Source: Actinoplanes liguriensis (GTDB lineage: Bacteria; Actinomycetota; Actinomycetes; Mycobacteriales; Micromonosporaceae). From it: a DNA stretch of 7,515 bases. Shown here in pieces: positions 6,231 through 7,515 of the stretch. Location of the stretch: positions 30,652 through 38,166 of the forward strand of contig KL571214.1 in assembly GCA_000715855.1 (NCBI GenBank), read 5' to 3'. The position numbers were made by a program, and so were the translations under genes. A model generated the notes under the pieces. It was not told the origin of the DNA, searched no databases, and saw only the letters and a list, made by a program, of their open reading frames with translations. Within the stretch, counting starts at the first letter, position 1. Each line of letters starts with the position of its first letter.

Positions 6231-6770
6231 TCAAACGGTGCGCAACCCGCTGAAGATGATCTCCAGGGCGGCCGGTGGGAAGTCACCGGTCTCGGCGGCC
6301 AGGCTCGCGCCCCGGAGCAGGGCGAGGATCTCGGGCAGACCCACCTCCGCGCGTACGGCGTGGGCGTCCTGCGCGGCCCGGAGCAGCCCGGTGATCGCGG
6401 CGCGCATCGCGGCGACCTGCTCGGCCTGCCCGTCCTTGACGTCGATCCCGGCGTCGCGCAGCGCATCGGTGTAGGCCTTCTTGGCGGCGGCGTCCGCGAC
6501 GATCCGGGCGAAGAACGTGAAGAACGCGGTCGCCGGGTCCGCCTCCGCCCGCAGCCGTCGCGCCTCGGCCAGCAGCACGTCCACCCGCGCCACGACGATC
6601 GCCTGCCAGAGCGCCTCCTTGGTGGCGAAGTGCCGGTAGACCGTGCCGACGCCGACCCCCGCCCGGGCCGCGATCGCGTCCATCCGGGCGGTGAGCCCCT
6701 GCTCGGCGAGCACCTCCTCGGCCGCGTCGAGCACCCGGGCCCGATTGCGCAGCGCGTCCGAACGTGGCAC
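6231..6770 (-). CDS. TetR/AcrR-family transcriptional repressor
   Basis: DNA-binding repressor of 179 residues. The N-terminal domain has the usual TetR layout: helix 1 at NRARVLDAAEEVLAEQG (9-25), then the helix-turn-helix at about 29-48 (MDAIAARAGVGVGTVYRHF) followed by TKEAL. The remainder is an alpha-helical ligand-binding and dimerisation domain with no recognisable effector signature. The start is GTG at 6768-6770: GGAGG (6780-6776, minus strand) is 5 bp upstream, and PRSDALRNRARVL is the expected beginning. Two operator-like sites lie 29-71 bp upstream, between this gene and the divergent aldo/keto reductase, so it probably represses both itself and the reductase. It is followed closely by the acyltransferase and DHFR-like genes, which would then be part of the same regulated transcript. 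Confidence 0.95.
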   Translation of the reverse strand: MPRSDALRNRARVLDAAEEVLAEQGLTARMDAIAARAGVGVGTVYRHFATKEALWQAIVVARVDVLLAEARRLRAEADPATAFFTFFARIVADAAAKKAYTDALRDAGIDVKDGQAEQVAAMRAAITGLLRAAQDAHAVRAEVGLPEILALLRGASLAAETGDFPPAALEIIFSGLRTV

Positions 6771-6790
6771 GGCGTCCTCCCCGGTGGCAC

Positions 6791-6820
6791 TTGATAAACG
6801 GAATCCAGGTTCCGTATCGT
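6791..6820 (+). promoter_or_regulatory. Putative promoter of the aldo/keto reductase gene
   Basis: TTGATA (6791-6796) and TATCGT (6815-6820) are separated by 18 bp and lie 40-69 bp before the ATG at 6860. The first TetR-type operator occupies almost the whole spacer and the second begins near the expected transcription start, an arrangement suited to steric repression. The -10 match is moderate. The promoter for the divergent TetR gene must lie in the same interval but shows no convincing hexamers. Confidence 0.5.
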
Positions 6821-6841
6821 CGAAACGGAACCTGGATTCCG
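6799..6841. promoter_or_regulatory. Twin TetR-type operators forming a 16-bp perfect inverted repeat
   Basis: CGGAATCCAGGTTCCG (6799-6814) and CGGAACCTGGATTCCG (6826-6841) are exact reverse complements separated by 11 bp. Each arm is itself a near-palindrome of form CGGAAnC-N2-GnTTCCG, and both are preceded by AAA, so they read as two operators 27 bp apart. They sit in the short divergent interval between the TetR and reductase genes. Length, dyad shape and position are typical of TetR-family autoregulatory operators. Binding is inferred, not shown. A terminator hairpin is unlikely because the site is in a divergent promoter region. Confidence 0.85.
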
Positions 6842-6859
6842 ACTCTATCGGGAGTTGCC

Positions 6860-7515
6860 ATGCTCTACCGCACGCTGGGCCGCTCCGGACTGCGCGTCTC
6901 CCGCGCCGCCCTCGGCACGATGAACTTCGGTCTCGACCCGCGGGCGCCCACCCCCGAGGCCGAGGCCCGCCGGATCGTCGGCGCGTTCCTCGACGCCGGG
7001 CACAACCTGATCGACACCGCCGACGTCTACCGGGGCGGGACGAGCGAGGAGATCGTCGGCCGGGCCATCGCCGACCGGCGGGCCGAGGTCGTGCTCGCCA
7101 CCAAGGCGGGCGGCCCGCGCGGCGCCGGCCCGAACGACCGCGGCCTGTCCCGCGCCCACCTGACCCGCGCGCTCGACGCGAGCCTGCGCCGCCTGAGCAC
7201 CGACTACATCGACCTCTATCAGTGCCACATGCCGGATCCGGAGACACCGGCCGAGGAGACCATGGCGGTCCTCGGCGACTTCGTCCGCTCCGGGAAGGTG
7301 CGCTACGCGGGCTGCTCGAACTACACCGCGGCCGGGATCGTCGGCGCGCAGTGGGCCGCCGAGCGACTCGGCGGCGCCGGCTTCGTGAGCCTGCAGGCCA
7401 ACTACTCGCTGATCGCCCGCGCGATCGAGGCCGAGATCCTGCCGGTCTGCACGAAGCTCGGCCTCGGCGTGCTCGCCTACAGCCCCCTGGGCAGCGGGAT
7501 CCTCGCCGGGCGGTA
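6860..7515 (+). CDS. Aldo/keto reductase (3' truncated by window end)
   Basis: First 218 residues of an NADPH-dependent aldo/keto reductase that would normally be about 310-340 residues; the frame stays open to the last base. It begins MLYRTLGRSGLRVSRAALGT, typical of the YajO/YghZ/Tas-like oxidoreductases. The catalytic tetrad is complete: D52 and Y57 in IDTADVYRGG, K82 in ATKAGG and H123 in QCHMPD. GCSNYTA (from about residue 153) and AYSPLGSGILAGRY at the cut end are conserved cofactor-barrel segments. The ATG at 6860-6862 is preceded by GGGAG (6850-6854) at 5 bp. It is divergent from the TetR gene, with two operators in between, so it is the most likely primary TetR target. It reduces aldehydes or ketones in the cytoplasm; the specific substrate is unknown. 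Confidence 0.94.
   Translation, partial: MLYRTLGRSGLRVSRAALGTMNFGLDPRAPTPEAEARRIVGAFLDAGHNLIDTADVYRGGTSEEIVGRAIADRRAEVVLATKAGGPRGAGPNDRGLSRAHLTRALDASLRRLSTDYIDLYQCHMPDPETPAEETMAVLGDFVRSGKVRYAGCSNYTAAGIVGAQWAAERLGGAGFVSLQANYSLIARAIEAEILPVCTKLGLGVLAYSPLGSGILAGR

Noticed and set aside
6200..6790. Upstream extension of the acyltransferase frame through the TetR gene (595 residues)
   Set aside because: The extra region is Arg/Pro/Ser-rich shadow of the TetR gene; the AT3 family N-terminus begins at the ATG at 6199.
6799..6841. Inverted repeat as a transcription terminator
   Set aside because: It lies between divergent genes and each arm is internally palindromic, which fits operators better than a terminator.
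6771..7247. Upstream extension of the TetR frame to 338 residues
   Set aside because: It runs through the operators and antisense to the aldo/keto reductase; the GTG at 6770 has a good ribosome binding site and gives a normal TetR length.
1..7515. CRISPR array, tRNA or rRNA genes, insertion sequence or prophage genes
   Set aside because: I saw no regularly spaced repeats, no RNA gene signatures and no transposase, integrase or phage protein in any frame.

Overview
The window is high-GC, densely coded DNA with strongly GC-biased third codon positions, GTG as well as ATG starts, purine-rich ribosome binding sites about 5 nt before the start codons, and an actinobacterial-type promoter (TTGACA-N17-TAGGGT). 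The gene set (secreted GH18 chitinase with a CBM5/12 domain, TetR with divergent aldo/keto reductase, AlkZ-like winged-helix protein) fits a soil actinomycete. A Micromonosporaceae-type host is plausible but is only an inference. The first 18 bases are not genomic: they match the Tn5/Nextera mosaic end, so the window starts at an untrimmed read or contig edge.

Layout. (1) 19-655, plus: 3' part of a winged-helix DNA-binding/AlkZ-family gene, cut at its 5' end. (2) 633-741: a small AT-rich island with two direct repeats and a cluster of CGTGA half-sites, the likely control region of (3) 742-2040, plus: a complete secreted chitinase (signal peptide, CBM5/12, S/T/P linker, GH18 domain). (4) 2057-2093: a perfect 15-bp hairpin, a shared terminator for the chitinase and the convergent (5) 3202-2099, minus: a three-part protein ending in a NADAR domain. 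(6) 3203-3303: divergent promoter region with a near-consensus promoter for (7) 3304-4470, plus: an exported-looking dienelactone-hydrolase-type alpha/beta hydrolase. (8) 6770-4458, minus: a tight three-gene run of TetR regulator, acyltransferase-3 membrane protein and RibD-C/DHFR-like reductase; the last two overlap by 13 bp. The reductase also overlaps the tail of the convergent hydrolase by 13 bp. (9) 6799-6841: two operator-like sites in the TetR/AKR divergent region. (10) 6860-7515, plus: the 5' two thirds of an aldo/keto reductase, cut by the window end.

Functional picture. The chitinase is an independent extracellular polysaccharide-degradation gene with its own control region. The TetR-acyltransferase-reductase run and the divergent aldo/keto reductase form a plausible TetR-controlled redox/membrane-modification module whose inducer is unknown. 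The NADAR protein is the least understood gene: NADAR domains cleave N-glycosidic bonds in riboflavin intermediates or remove ADP-ribose from guanine, but no ADP-ribosyltransferase partner lies in this window. I found no RNA genes, CRISPR array, insertion sequence or prophage gene, and no clear evidence of a wholly new system. The twin operator, the chitinase upstream repeats and the NADAR fusion are the items that most repay a closer look.
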